Assembly: GCA_030549775.1 (NCBI GenBank)
Contig: CM060180.1
Location: forward strand, 88,513,172 to 88,577,171
Source of the DNA: Tamarix chinensis
Taxonomy: Eukaryota; Streptophyta; Magnoliopsida; Caryophyllales; Tamaricaceae
Direction: 5' to 3'
Length of the DNA: 64,000 nt
The translations under genes were made by a program, and so were the position numbers. Under the pieces are notes generated by a model. It was not told the DNA's origin and did no database searches. It worked only from the letters and a program-made list of their open reading frames with translations. Positions 46,893 through 59,290 of this stretch are shown in pieces (the stretch's first letter is position 1; every line of letters starts with the position of its first letter).

Positions 46893-48000
46893 GAAAACTA
46901 TAATGTCCTTAACATATTCGGGGGAGGTAATTTTTCAATAATTTCAAATTTTGCTTTATCTACCTCTATCCCCTTACATGAGATATTATGTCCTAACATA
47001 ATCCCTTCTTGTACCATTAGATGGCATTTTTCCTAATCTAAAACAAGATTGGTATCCTCAAAATGACTTAACACAAGCTCAAGGTTATCCAAATATACAT
47101 CAAAAGATGAGCCAAATACTAAAAAATTATCCATAAAAATTTCCATAAATTTCTCAACCATGTCATGAAATATGGACATCATGTATCTCTAAAAAGTAGC
47201 AGGAACATTATATATCCAAAAGGCATCCGCCACATGAAAAAGTGTCATAAGGAAAAGTAAAAGTGGTATTTTCTTGGTCCTCAGGAGAAATGGGGATTTG
47301 CATATAACTAGAATAGCCATCTCAAAAGCAATAAAAATCATGTTATGCTAAACACTAAGTATTTAGTCAATAAAGGGAAGAGGAAAATAATCTTTTCTTG
47401 TGGCATCATTTAATTTTCAAAAATCAATACAAATATGCCATCCAATAACAGTTCTAGTAGGTATCAATTCATTATTATCATTCTTAACCACGGTAATTCT
47501 ACCTTTCTTAGGAATCACTTGTACAAGACTAACCTAAGAGCTATTAGAGATGGGATAGAATATACCTACATCCAATAGTTTAATTATCTCTTTCTTCACC
47601 ACCTCTTACATTGTTGGTTTTATTCACCTTTGAGGTTATATCACCTTTTTATAGTTATTTTCCATGAGGATTTTGTGCATGATATGGAAGGACTAATCCC
47701 CTTGATATTGGCAATGGTCCATCCAAAGGCCTTCTTTCTCTCTCTAGGCACTCTCATTAACTTTTCTTCCTACAGCTCAACTAACGATAAAGAAATAATA
47801 ACAAGAAGAGTATCAATAAAAACATACTTTAAATGTTCAGAAAGTTGCTTGAGTTCTAAAGTCGGTGGCTTCTCAATAGATGGTTTTAACTTTGGAACTT
47901 GATCTCTCTCTAGTCCTCGTAAAGTTACTATTTTGTTTCTCTCATAAGGTGGATGAGCACTTAGGTATTAAACAACATCTTCGACTCTTTCTCCATCTTC
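46893..48000 (-). pseudogene. Reverse transcriptase remnant of D
   Basis: Scattered similarity to RT of A on minus with many stops. The active-site region reads FMDN (near 47120-47135) instead of FMDD, so a catalytic Asp is lost. Confidence 0.7.
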
Positions 48001-48121
48001 ATTCCCTTAGGATTGAACCAAGCATCTCTCTAAATGATCTTACACGACCCTTTTTTTAAAAACAATCATTAGTCACTTCATCCAATACATCAATGCTTTA
48101 GAAAGTGTCATCCTTATAAGG

Positions 48122-48940
48122 TTATTTCATGCTTTTAAAGGCATTGAAGGTAACTTCCTCATCTTGGAATTGAAGAATCAACTTACTCTCATGGACATCA
48201 ATTAGAGTCTTTCCTATAACTAGAAATGGTCTACCAATAATGAGAGGAATCCTTTGATCCTCCTCCATATCAAGCACACCAAAACCAATGGGAAATATAA
48301 ATTTATCTACTTTCACCAAAACATATTATATTATCCCCCTAGGATATTTAATAGATCTATCTTCCAACTGTAGGGATATATTAGTGGATTTTGTCTCTCC
48401 TAAACCCAAGCACTTAAAATTAGAGAAAGGTATCGAATTTATGCTTGCACCTAAGTCACACGGCATTTTGTCAAATTTCAAAATGCCAATCACACAAGGA
48501 ATAGTGAAACTTTCTGTATCATTCAACTTAAGAGGTAATTTATTTTGTAAAATAGCAGAAAACTCCTCATTCAATCTAATGGTATCACAATCTTCCAATT
48601 CTCTTTTATGAGTAACAATGTCCTTAAGAAATTTAGTATAGTTGGTCATTTGCCTCACAATATCAATCAATGGTAAATTAATATGCACTTTCTTCAAAAT
48701 ATCAAGAAACTTGGAAAATTGTGTATCCAACTTACTTTGGACTATTCTACTAGGAAATGGAGGATGAGGGACATATAATTTTACCTCTTGAAATGGGGTT
48801 TTAGTTACCTCTTCTTGTAACTTAGACACTGCCTCTTGAGCTTTCTCCTCTTCTTTATTTGTCTTTTGAGGTTGTGGTTCGTGTAATGTCTTCCCACTCC
48901 TTAATGATATAGTGTTAACTTGCTCTTTTGGATTTACCAC
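48122..48940 (-). pseudogene. Protease and gag-pol linker remnant of D
   Basis: Two adjoining open pieces match A colinearly: linker (NPKEQVNTISLRSGKTL, PPFPSRIVQSKLDTQFSKFL), protease loop [12 protein letters not shown], and LIIGRPFLVIGKTLIDV. A stop near 48320 separates them. Confidence 0.85.
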
Positions 48941-48989
48941 TGTGTCACTTGGTAATGTGTTGGGTGCCCTTCTAGAAATTGCATTAGCT

Positions 48990-49610
48990 AATTACTCAAC
49001 TTGTGCTTCTAAGTTCTTAATTGCGACTTCTTGATTTTGGAAATGTGTCTCGGTAGCGCCAATGAATTTGCTCATCATTTCTTCTAATGATGGCTTTTGT
49101 AGTTGTTGAGGCAAAATTAGAGCAAGTGGCATAGGTCTTTGTGGTGGGAATCCAGTGGGCCTTACCATATTGTCATTTCTCCAATTGAGGTTTAGATGAT
49201 TCATCCACCTTGGATTATATACATTCAAATATGGATTATTTTGCCTACATACATTGTTAGCAATATAACTAATTTGATCAAAAGATGGTTGGAAAGGATT
49301 TCCTACCTGACACTCTGTGCTAACATACGACCACCACATAAGTCACAAACAGGTACATTTGCTTGAACCTGCATACATGAAGCACCACCCAATTATCTAA
49401 TTTCTTAGTGATTAAATACATTTTAACCTCTAATGCTGTGATGAAATCTATAGAATGAATTCCCGCATTCCTTTGTATAGGAACATGTTCAAAATTCCAT
49501 TGGTGGAAATTTGAGGCTAATTTCTCAATAAAATCATAAACTTGCTCAAAAGTTTTATTCATAATAGTACCATCCGCAACTAGTAACCTGAACCAATACA
49601 AGAATACCAA
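48990..49610 (-). pseudogene. gag C-terminal remnant of D
   Basis: Encodes GTIMNKTFEQVYDFIEKLAS and [18 protein letters not shown], matching gag of A. The N-terminal ~700 nt of gag is missing: the leader joins directly to the middle of gag near 49590. Knuckle region frameshifted. Confidence 0.8.
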
Positions 49611-49745
49611 AGATCAAGAAAATCTAGTAAATTTAGGAAATAAAATAAAAGATAAATAAAAAATAAATATTTTTTTTTCAATTTTTAAAATATTTTTTTC
49701 CTAGATCAAGATTTAAAATTTTCAGGTCTAGGGCTATTAATTTAG

Positions 49746-49763
49746 TCCCCGACAACAACGCTA
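49746..49763 (-). promoter_or_regulatory. Decayed PBS of D (tRNA-Asp type)
   Basis: On minus TAGCGTTGTTGTCGGGGA, a mutated form of the tRNA-Asp site of A (CpG-type losses), separated from the LTR by 6 nt (AGTTTT). Confidence 0.7.
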
Positions 49764-51040
49764 AAAACTTGATGTTGGCCAAATATACCTACCGGCAAGT
49801 ATACCCGTTACAGGTAATATGGGCTACAATGAGTATCGGATTATTGTTCCCACAAAGACTAAATAATAATACAAATGCTATAATCACTCTAATTAGGCCT
49901 AAGTGATCAAAAACAAATAAAGAAATAACTATTTCTAGACTAAAAATTCTAAATCAAATAAATTAAGTTAAAACAAAATCAAAAAAATTTTAATAAAGGT
50001 AAAAATTAATAAATAAAAGCTACTAAATAATCCGGATCCACCACTATCAAATTATACTAACTAGTTACCTAATATTTTTAATTATTAGTTATGTGTCAAC
50101 GGAAATACTTAACTAACGCAATCTCTCGAGCTATATAGTCCTATCGCTAATTATCAGTCCCACCATCTCTAGTCAAAGGATTTAAATAAAAGATGATGCT
50201 TTAAGTTCGATTAATTATTTATCATTTCCTATTGTTGTAGAAATCATATAATTATTCTCACAAACCCATTCAATTTCTATTTATGCTATTTAGCCTAAAG
50301 TAGAGAATCAGCTGTCACATCTTTTCTTAACTTGTGAAATGCTAATTAAAGGTGATCAATCTATTAATCAAGCATGCTTCATAACACTTAGAGTAATCTA
50401 TTAATCAAGAATTAATTAATCTATCAGTAAAAAGAATAGGGTTTTATCATATTATTGGCAAAAGAAAATTAAAACACGATACTAATTAAAATAAAAATAA
50501 TCAAATTAAACAAGCATATAAATTATACATAAAATATTACACCTAAAAATATTTGAATATAAATTTATATCATTTCAGATTTAAAATCAAAATCGAAAAA
50601 TAATACTCAAAAGGTTGGCGATGTTGAATATCTCTTCTCGGCTTCGACCCTGGATAACTGTCTCTTTTCCAACTTCTACGTCTTTCTTTCTATGCCCTCC
50701 TGCTCTGTCTCTAATTGTCTCTTCTTGCCTTCTATTTCTTTTCTTTCTTGGGTCGGCACTTGTGCCTTACTACTATCATCTCGTCTCTTCAACAAACTTT
50801 CTTAATTGCATTCCTTTTTTTTTGTTCTTCTATTCCCCCCAGTCGCGAGCTTGTATTCACCCTTCACTGTTATATATATATATAGAGGAGGGGTCACATA
50901 CAAACTATAATTAATATACAAACATAGGAACTAATCTCATCCAATGGATCAAAATTTGATCACATTCAAGATTTTACTAATACCAAACCAAAAAACTAAT
51001 CCAAACCTATATCCAAACCAAATATCCAAACCTCTAAACC

Positions 51041-52152
51041 CTAAACCCTAAACCCTCTGAACCCTAAACCCTAAACCCTAAACCCTCTAAACCCTAAACC
51101 CTAAACCCTAAACCCTAAACCCTCTAAACCCTAAACCCTCTAAATCCTAAACCCTAAACCCTAAACCCTAAACCCTAAACCCTAAACCCTAAACCCTAAA
51201 CCCTCTAAACCCCTAAACCTAAACCCTAAACCCTAAACCCTAAACCCTAAACCCTAAACCCTAAACCCTAAACCCTAAACCCTAAACCCTAAACCCTCTA
51301 AACCCTAAACCCTAAACCCTCTAAACCTCTAAACCCTAAACCCTAAACCCTAAACCCTAAACCCTAAACCCTAAACCCTCTAAACCCTAAACCCAAACCC
51401 TAAACCCTCTAAACCCTAAACCCTAAACCCTCTAAACCCTAAACCCTAAACCCTAAACCCTAAACCCTCTAAACCCTCTAAACCCTCTAAACCCTAAACC
51501 CTAAACCCTAAACCCTAAACCCTAAACCCTCTAAACCCTAAACCCTAAACCCTAAACCCTAAACCCTAAACCCTCTAAACCCTAAACCCTCTCAACACTA
51601 AACCCTAAACCCTAAACCCTCAACCCTAAACCCTAAACCCTCTAAACCCTAAACCCTAAACCCTAAACCCTAAACCCTAAAACCCTCTAAACCCTCAACC
51701 CTAAACCCTAAACCCTAAACCCTCTAAACCCTAAACCCTAAACCCTCTAAACCCTAAACCATAAACCCTAAACCCTCTAAACCCTAAACCCTACACCCTC
51801 TGAACCCTAAACCCTAAACCCTAAACCCCCTAAACCCTAAACCCTAAACCCTAAACCCTAAACCCTCTAAACCCTAAACCCTAAACCCTGAACCCTAAAC
51901 CCTCTAAACCCTCTAAACCCTATAAACCCTAAACCCTAAACCCTAAACCCTAAACCCTAAACCCTCTAAACCCTAAACCCTAAACCCTAAACCCTAAACC
52001 TTAAACCCTAAACCCTCTAAACCCTAAACCCTCTAAACCCTAAACCCCCAACCTTAAACCCTAAACCCTCTAAACTCGCTAAACCCTAAACCCTAAACCC
52101 TAAACCTTATAAAACATAAACCCTAAACCCTCTAAACCCTAAACCCTCTAAC
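51041..52152 (+). repeat. Telomere-like array in MULE1
   Basis: About 1.1 kb of CCCTAAA units irregularly interspersed with the 9-mer CCCTCTAAA and a few point variants. It abuts the left terminus of MULE1 and is not at a chromosome end here. Confidence 0.95.
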
Positions 52153-52689
52153 CTTATCAACATCATGTCTAAAGCTAAAAGTGATTAAAAATAAAGTTGA
52201 TGCCTAAAAATGATATCTATCATATCTGTGAGGTTTAAGATATAAGATCCTATTTTAGCTTACCTTAAATAAAGTATTGTATGCATGCTCCTATGGTGGC
52301 TAGCTTTAAAAAAAAACTATATAATAAAAAAAGTGAATATATAAAACAGTGATATTTAATTAATAATTATACAAACCAATGCAGCAACAAATATAAATTT
52401 TCAAAAGTTATTCGGCATTTTATTATAATCAAATAGATAATAGACTATATACAATTGATACATAGGGTAAGAAGGGACGTAAAAACAAACAAGAGCTAAC
52501 TCATACAACAGATCAAGCTGAGAAGGAAATTAATGCCCATTAAAATTATATGTTGGCTCTCCCTCACCTCCTTAGATACTAATGCAATTTGAAAATAGGC
52601 CAGGCCAGCTACTCTCCATTTGCGATTCCGAGAATTTACATATACCAGACCCTTAAATTTACCCATTCAGTATGCGTGTTCGTCATCCT

Positions 52690-52880
52690 CTACCGACAAG
52701 CGTAGAACTCAACAAGCTCGTCCAATGACTCAGGCTGAGGATTGGCATTATCCAACATCCACAGCAAATGCTCGAACAGAACCACTTCATAATCAACGGT
52801 GGTGTCGTCCGACTTCCCCGAAGACCTCTCCACAAGCTCCTGAACCAGAGGATGGTCGATGGACCGGCCTCTTCCTTTCA
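52690..52880 (-). pseudogene. Captured host terminal exon in MULE1
   Basis: On minus an AG acceptor (TATTTAAG) precedes a 191-nt open segment ending in TAG at 52690-52692. It encodes about 62 residues, acidic and well-balanced (HPLVQELVERSSGKSDD.., YEVVLFEHLLWMLDNA, SLDELVEFYACR), unlike the low-complexity frames elsewhere. I do not recognise the gene with certainty. A consensus donor GTAAGT (minus) lies upstream at 53113-53118, after a possible short first exon. This fits a Pack-MULE carrying a fragment of a host gene. Confidence 0.5.
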
Positions 52881-53832
52881 CTTAAATAAATATGGAAGAA
52901 AATAATAATAAAAAACCTAACAACCGATCAATTAGGCGATCGAAGGACGAGGAGAAAGAAAGAAGAGGACTAGCAGAAGATGTGATATACCAATTTTCCT
53001 TCGGCCACCCTCCAGGAAATAAGAGCGTGACAGAGACGGCTTGCCGTCCAGCAATTACAAAACAAATCCTATCAACTAATTTGGCTTAACAAAAGCCAAA
53101 TCAGGCAAACAAACTTACGAATTGGAGGTGAGAGTTCGGAATCATACCGACGGTGTGGATTGAGATGGCGGTCGTGGAGGTTGTGCGCTGGATTGCTGCG
53201 TTGGTTGGTCTAGCTGCAGCAACGGTGGAGCAACTACTCAGGTCGCGCGCCGCTGTGCTGCGCCACCGGTGGTGCTTGTCGGCGTCCCTGTGTGGCGGAA
53301 TAGTGTCGCGGCGGTTGAAGTCAAGAGGAGGTAGAGGAAGGTTGAAGAATGGCGATGGTTCGATGGAGAGATGGTTCGATGGAGAGGGAGAGACGGTTGG
53401 GAAGGGGCGTCGGGGGTTCGGGTGCGAACGCAGAGAGGTGCGGTACTGCGGTGTGGATCGAGACAGAACGGGTGAGGGATAAGAGGGTATGCCTCTTTAA
53501 TTCGTCCAAAGTCTGGACCAAGATGGCCGGACACTGTTAAATTACACTATAAAAGATGGACGGGAGGTGCAGGGAGAGGTCGGGAGGTGCAGAGAGATGG
53601 AGACGGAGAGAGGGAGACGGGAGGTGCAGAGGGATGGAGACGGGAGAGAGGGAACGCGAAGGGGAGCTGGGTCGGGAGAGAACAGCCGACAAGAGAGAGG
53701 CGGGGCGGGATAGAGGGACGGGGAATAGGAAAAAAAATATAGGGAATAGTTTTCAGCCGTCAGATATTTCAGATCCAACGGCCGAAAACCATTCCTACGT
53801 TTGCACCAAAAGAATGGTTCGCATATGAACCA

Positions 53833-53837
<5 letters not shown>

Positions 53838-53890
<53 letters not shown>
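53838..53890. repeat. (TA)n microsatellite flanking MULE1
   Basis: Continuous TA repeat directly right of MULE1. The same repeat is left of it (50870-50884), so it was the insertion target. Confidence 0.9.
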
Positions 53891-53894
<4 letters not shown>

Positions 53895-54596
53895 GTATGT
53901 GTGTGCGCGCGCATGCGAGGTTCCTTCTTCTTCGTTTTTCTTTTATTTTTTTCTTTTCATTCGACACTTTATGCCTTTTCTACTTTCACCTCATGTGTCT
54001 TTTTTTATTTTAGCCCACCTCCTTTCAAGCTTTTTATTGTGCTAAGTATATATATATATATATAAACACACACACACACACACACACATATAGGCACAGC
54101 TAATTCTTTTTCTTTTCTTTTTTTTTTCTTTTACAGTTTCCAAGCTTTTTTCCACATGTTCTCTATATAAATTAGTACCTACAAAATAATATTAAGTAGA
54201 TATTAATTAAATTCCTAAAATTATTTCAAATAACTCTTTAGTTTAGGATATATTTTTAGCTAAAAGTTTAAATTAAACTTTGACCTATATGTAAACAAAT
54301 TTAGGGAAAAAAAACATTAGAAATGGAAATTGTAGATCTAATTTTTATCGTTACATCAAAATTTGAATCACCTAGATCCAAGTTCAAATATGAAAGTTAT
54401 AGTCAAAATACCATAGGCTGTCAAAACTATACAAAAAATCAACTTTAAACTCTAAATTAATTAAATTTATGATATTATTATAAATTAAGCACAGAACTAA
54501 AATTAATATAAATAACCTCACATATTTTTCAAATAAATATAAGAAGCTTAAAGTAAAAAGGTATAAAATATATAAAAAGATGCATTCATCACTAAG

Positions 54597-55294
54597 ATAG
54601 CTTGGAAGCTAGGAAAACCACCTAAACTTATAGTTAATAGACTCTTATATGTTGGTGTGTGTTATTCCATTTCTCGGCCATGCTAGGAGCATGTTAAAAT
54701 TGGTTGAGAAAGCATGTGTTTTGTATTATGATTATGCTAAGGGTTATATAAGCATTTTATATTGAGCATGAAAACGCAGATATGGTGAAATCTAAGTGTT
54801 TTAAAGGTATGTGATATTATATGAAGTTGTAAATTGAAATGAGCAAGTATGACCATGGTTTGTGCCTCACTCTTTTTTCTATTTTAAAGTTCATATGTTG
54901 AATTGGTCTTGTGGTGTGATATTATTTAGTTCTTCATAGATGTGAATATTGATTCTTCATAGTTGTATTTTATAGGTTGTATATGTCTTAAAATTGTTAT
55001 GATATGTGAGTTGTACACATGTACTATGATATATTCTTTTGATATCATGTTTTTTAATACAAATGCAAATGGTTGAATTCTTTATTGCTAATCATATATG
55101 ATAATTGTTAAGAACATTTATCATATGTTATATATGATGGAATATGTGGTCGTGGACATAAAGTATGAATAATTCAAGTGATAAGTGAAAGGAATGAATT
55201 ATGGAAATTATGCTATAGGTCACAATAGTGTTCATAGTTGGTGGTTGTATATATTCCACTTTGACTAACCTCAAAATGGCTTTTAAGATAAGGT
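54597..55294. other. Unrecognised AT-rich sequence between D and M4
   Basis: The right flank of D, continuing the 27741-28897 sequence. No gene or known repeat was found. Confidence 0.35.
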
Positions 55295-55397
55295 TGTTCT
55301 AACACCCCCAAAATTCACTATTGAAAAATTTCGTTTCATTTAAAAGAGTTAGTGGAAGCAAAATATAAGATTGTGAATTATGGGAATGTTATCGCTA

Positions 55398-55443
55398 CAC
55401 TTAGTACCAGACTGGTTCACTCCTACCGTTCTAGTACCAAGTG
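55398..55443 (-). other. U5 stem-loop of M4
   Basis: CACTTAGTACCAG (55398-55410) and CTAGTACCAAGTG (55431-55443): 11 of 13 pairs. Both mismatches become G.U pairs in the minus-strand sense RNA. Distance to the LTR end is about 103 nt. Confidence 0.72.
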
Positions 55444-55666
55444 CTAAGTCTAAGAGTGTAAAATATAATTTACGAGAACTTAAACCACAATTAAATCATA
55501 GTAGCATAGTAAACCATTTACAAGAATAGAATCCACCGATAGTGGCTACAAGAATACAATTTACATTAAAACTAGGAGATAAAAGAGAGAAAGGTGAACC
55601 CTAAAGGATTCTGGATAATCCTTAGGCTCTTTCACGTTACCCACTTGAATAGTATCTGAAAAGGAC

Positions 55667-55710
55667 CTACAAGGGACACTGCCCATTGAATAGGCAGGGC
55701 CCCACGAATG
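55667..55710 (-). other. Conserved U5 segment with short hairpin (M4, also M2)
   Basis: CTACAAGGGACACTG then CTGCC-CATTGAATA-GGCAG, nearly identical at 6938-6980 in M2. It is one of the best conserved blocks between M2 and M4. Confidence 0.5.
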
Positions 55711-56044
55711 GAACCTTTCAGTATTACGATACTAAATAACCCTTTGAAATATGCTTAAAAGTAAGCCCGTAATGCAACACATAAAACAAAGCTATATACT
55801 TATATAAATAGAAATGCATGCATCACGATCACATACTTAACATTCATATCCTTAACAAGTCCATCAAATGTTAATGAGTCATAATGAAAAATTGATACTT
55901 TCAGCCTTAAGTCATGACATAATGAAAAATCAATACTTTCATCCTTAAGCCATGTCATAATGCAAAATCAATACTTTCAGGCCTTAATCCATTAGTCCAT
56001 CATTATTCAATCATCTCTCATATTTTATATCCATGTGAGTGAGG

Positions 56045-56350
56045 GAACCCTACTATTATAGCCGGTGGATCAGTCACTTATAGGACAGAACGCACCTAAC
56101 CACTATTATGCCGATGGATCGGTCTAGCCCCAACTCTCATGGTGTTCCACTGTAAGTACTTAGTGTCTTTTATGTGTCTTATCAAACTTAGGGTTTGGTT
56201 TATTGAGCTCGGGATCCCCCACTATTATAGTTGGTGGATCGGTCACTTATAGGGTAGAACACACCTAACCACTATTATATGCCGGTGGATCAGTCTCCAA
56301 GGCACCCCAGCACCTGACCACTATTATGTCAGTGGATCGGTCTGGGTCCG
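56045..56350 (-). repeat. Palindromic-site array of M4
   Basis: Five units of the CCACTATTATAGCCGGTGG type followed by ATCGGTC, in two blocks, as in M2. Confidence 0.75.
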
Positions 56351-57204
56351 GCTCATTTATCTTCCACTTTAAGTTATTAGTGTCTTATTCATATCTTATT
56401 TGAAAGTATTTCACCCTTGACATGAATTTCACCGACCTCTACTTCTATCCTCCCGAGAGGACCCGTCCCATATTTTCAGACCTTTGCGCCTCTTATCACA
56501 CCCCAAAATCCATTCCCCCTTACATTTTCTCATAAAGAAAACCCAACCTCTAAGGGTGTGGGTTAAGGCCCATCACCTTATGGCATTCAAATTCTCTTCC
56601 TACCACTCTCAGGGGTTTCCCTTGAAACCCTAATTAGACCTATGTGGCCCAACCTTTCTCTTATCATCCCACACCTCATCTCATTTAGATTCAACCCAAG
56701 TCCTATCACGCTACTCACCAATTATACACGTGACTGTGAAACCCTAGTTGGCGTCTCAACCCTAGAACCTTTCTTACGTAAGGGATCATCCCATGCAAAC
56801 CCTAGAAATCTCCCATACAAGAGTTGCATCACTCATTCATTTTGATCATAATCTCCTTTGTATTTTTCCCCTCATGGATCATAAGATAATAAGGTCAATC
56901 TCATGTCCCTTTAGTCAACTCACTTCCCATTTGCTCCTTTTTATACTTTCACCCTCATATCCTATTATTAAGCATCCTAGCATGCATGTCCAAGAAGGTC
57001 ACATCATATAACATTGTACGCACAATATATATAATCATCACCCACATGCCATAAGGAAGTCACATGAGCATACATCACTCAAAGTTGTACTACAAATGAT
57101 TAATCATTAAGCATAAAGTACACAATATGGCATAACATATGGCACACGAGGCATATAATACACACATTGTTGTTCTTACCCACATTCCTACTAAGTTTGG
57201 GTTA
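56351..57204 (-). other. M4 interior, no gene
   Basis: LTR sequence colinear in style with T2 42720-43924 (inverted phrases such as CCATGCAAACCCTA). Short frames have no domain. Confidence 0.5.
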
Positions 57205-57344
57205 CCAAGTTATCTCCCACACTTATTAGGTTACCAACCACCCTTCATAATTGTTATACTTATCATAGTTCCCATTTTGTTGGTTAGATTACCAAATTGC
57301 CCTTCTCCTTTGCTATAATTACTAAATTTCCCTTTAGTTGGATA
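57205..57344. repeat. TTACC minisatellite of M4, left part
   Basis: TTACCAAATTGCCCTTC-type units interrupted by MULE2 and resuming at 59445. Confidence 0.8.
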
Positions 57345-57408
57345 AATTATCAAAGGAAAAGGCTCCCGTGTGTACTAATTTTTTGGTACAAACGTGCGAA
57401 CAAATATT

Positions 57409-57439
57409 GACCGTTGGATCTAAATTAGATCCAACGGTC
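57409..57439. repeat. 31-nt perfect palindrome in the MULE2 left terminus
   Basis: GACCGTTGGATCTAA and its exact inverse separated by one base. MULE1's right terminus has a decayed form (GGCCGTTGGATCT). Confidence 0.85.
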
Positions 57440-57789
57440 GAAAGCCTTCCCCCGTTTCGTGCCTCCACGCGGACCACGCGCCCGACCCCCACCCCGAGCC
57501 CTTACCCTCCGTCTTTATCTTTTCTGCTGCCTCATCCTTATCTTCTCTATTGCCTGTCATTCATGTCATCCCCCGGTCGCCGCCTGTTCGCCCCTCGGTC
57601 GTCGTCCGTTCGCCCCGCGGTTGCCCCCGCTGTCGCCCTCCATCGCCCACATTATTTTCCTTCTAGCTTTCCCCCGACACTCTGCCCACTACCCAGCTCT
57701 GAGTCACTAACCCTGACCTGCTGAAAGTCTCCCGACCCTCACCCGCTCGTCTTCTACCTCTCGATTTTCTCCATTTCCATCGCGCGTCG

Positions 57790-58140
57790 TCTTTGACTCA
57801 CTCTCTCCATTGTCGTTTCTCCCTTTGGATGTCTCCGTCACCGTTTCTCCACAACCCGCTCCTGTCTCTGCCTCGCTCGCTCCATCGTCATCATATATGT
57901 CCGTCGAAGCTGCCTCTTTACATTTTCGATCTACCTCAGCTAAAAACAATTGGTTTCATCGATACTCAGATCTGGTAACACAGCGACAGTTGTGGTATGT
58001 GTGTGTCATATTTTTGTGCATCTCTTCATTTTTTATCTCAATTTTTTGTTCTGATTGTTGTGTCGATGTGCAGTAGTAGAGTCACGAGATTGGCCTTCAG
58101 CTGGATTCGGCAAGGATAAACAGATTCAGGTTTGTAAATT
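57790..58140 (+). pseudogene. Possible captured gene 5' region in MULE2
   Basis: A CT-rich stretch then a GC-balanced part with splice-like signals: donor GATCTG/GTAACA (about 57975), acceptor GTCGATGTGCAG (58071) and CAG/GTTTGT (58131). No ORF of convincing length; the product is unknown. It resembles a captured promoter/5'-UTR/first-exon region. Confidence 0.3.
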
Positions 58141-58795
58141 TTGATTATGTTCTGATGATTCGCATATGTGTTTTTTTTTCTGATAATTGTTTTTGATGGC
58201 AATGTCGGTACATATTCTTATTGCTGTATGGTAATCTGATTACTCTGATTAGTAATAATCAGAGTAATTTTTGTGTTGTTAGGTGGTTGTATGTTAATCT
58301 GATTACTAATCAGAGTGATAATCAGAGTAGTGTTAATCTTAATAGGATGGCTATATGATATTTGATTAATAATCAGAGTAATGTTACTCTGATTAGTGTT
58401 GATTGTTGAAGGTATTTCATTAATCATATCTGTTTGTAGTTCATTTAGATCATGTTCTTAGTTTGGCTTCAGTGTATTGTTAGTTAACTTTGGAATGAAA
58501 TTCTATTTGTTCTCAGCACTAATGTAAATTTTTATATATGAATGGTAGATTTTGGAATGGAAGGCCAGAGTTGGATGTAATTTTTTTTTCAATTTTATGA
58601 AGGTATTGGTCATTGATGATTTTCATTGTAGTTTAGACAATAGTGGAAGTTTTTTTTTTCAGACTTGTGTAAGGTTTAATTTTAAGGAATTGTCAAATTT
58701 CGAATCATATTGTATAATTAAATGAACGTATATTAAATTAGTATGTTTTTTCTTTCTTTTGTTGAAACATGCACGCCTTTGGATGGAAATTAGAT

Positions 58796-59290
58796 GGTTT
58801 AGGGTTTAGTGGGTTTGGGGTTTGGGTTTGTATGGTTTGGGGTTTAGGTTTAGGGTTTGAGTTTAGGGTTTATGTTTTAGGGTTTAGGGTTTATATGGTT
58901 TGGGGTTTAGAGGGTTTAGGGTTTAGGGTTTATAGGGTTTAGGGTTTATAGGGTTTAGGGTGTTTAGGGTGTAGGGTTTAGAGGGTTGAGGGTTTAGGGT
59001 TAGGGTTTAGAAAGTATAGGGTTTAGGGTTTAGAGTGTTTAGGGTTTAGGGTTTAGGGTGTATAGGGTTTAGGGTTTAGGGTTTAGGGTTTATAGGGTTG
59101 AGGGTTGAGGGTTTAGGGTTTAGAGGGTTTTGGGTTTAGGGTGTAGGGGGTTAGGGTTTAGGGTTTAGGGTTCAGAGGGTTTAGAGGGTTTAGGGTTTAG
59201 AGTTTAGAGGGTTTAGGGTTTATGGTTAGGGTTTAGAGGGTTTAGGGTTTAGGGTTTAGGGTGTTTAGGGTTTAGAGGGTTTAGAGGTTT
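58796..59290 (-). repeat. Telomere-like array in MULE2
   Basis: TTTAGGG units with GTTTAGAGGG, TATAGGG and GTGTAGGG variants next to the right terminus. Same position relative to the terminus as in MULE1. Confidence 0.93.

Larger units (their letters stand above)
50885..53837. mobile_element. Mutator-like element MULE1 with telomere-like array
   Basis: Ends GAGGAGGGGTCAC and (inverted) GAAATTGGTTCAT align base for base with the ends of MULE2. The flanks on both sides are TATATATATA, so a 9-10 bp duplication is possible but unreadable. Contents: left terminus 50885-51040, telomere-like array, a captured gene fragment on minus, GA-rich tandem repeats (53540-53720), right terminus. No transposase, so non-autonomous. 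Confidence 0.72.
28903..54591 (-). mobile_element. Old Athila-like element D (TSD CTAAG), with three insertions
   Basis: CTAAG flanks it at 28898-28902 and 54592-54596. It reads on minus: 5' LTR on the right (49770-54591), PBS, gag-pol remnants (49610 down to about 45000), a post-pol region continuing at 29706-29296, and a shortened 3' LTR on the left (28903-29295). T2 (with A inside it) sits in the post-pol region and MULE1 in the 5' LTR. Its own length is about 7.4 kb. Many stops, frameshifts and LTR divergence show it is much older than A. Confidence 0.82.
49770..54591 (-). repeat. 5' LTR of D, interrupted by MULE1
   Basis: Left border TGATGTTGGCCAAATA, right border ATTCATCA. Its own length without MULE1 is about 1.9 kb. 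It carries (TA)n and (CA)n tracts (53838-53890, 54045-54093). The segment 54190-54560 matches the 3' LTR. Confidence 0.78.

Noticed and set aside
51041..52152. A genuine telomere or chromosome end
   Set aside because: The array is internal to a MULE, irregular (7-mers mixed with 9-mers), and flanked by element termini on both sides of MULE1.
53153..53482. Plus-strand 109-codon frame in MULE1
   Set aside because: Ala/Arg/Gly-rich frame in a GC-rich stretch; the splice signals there are on the minus strand and no domain is visible.
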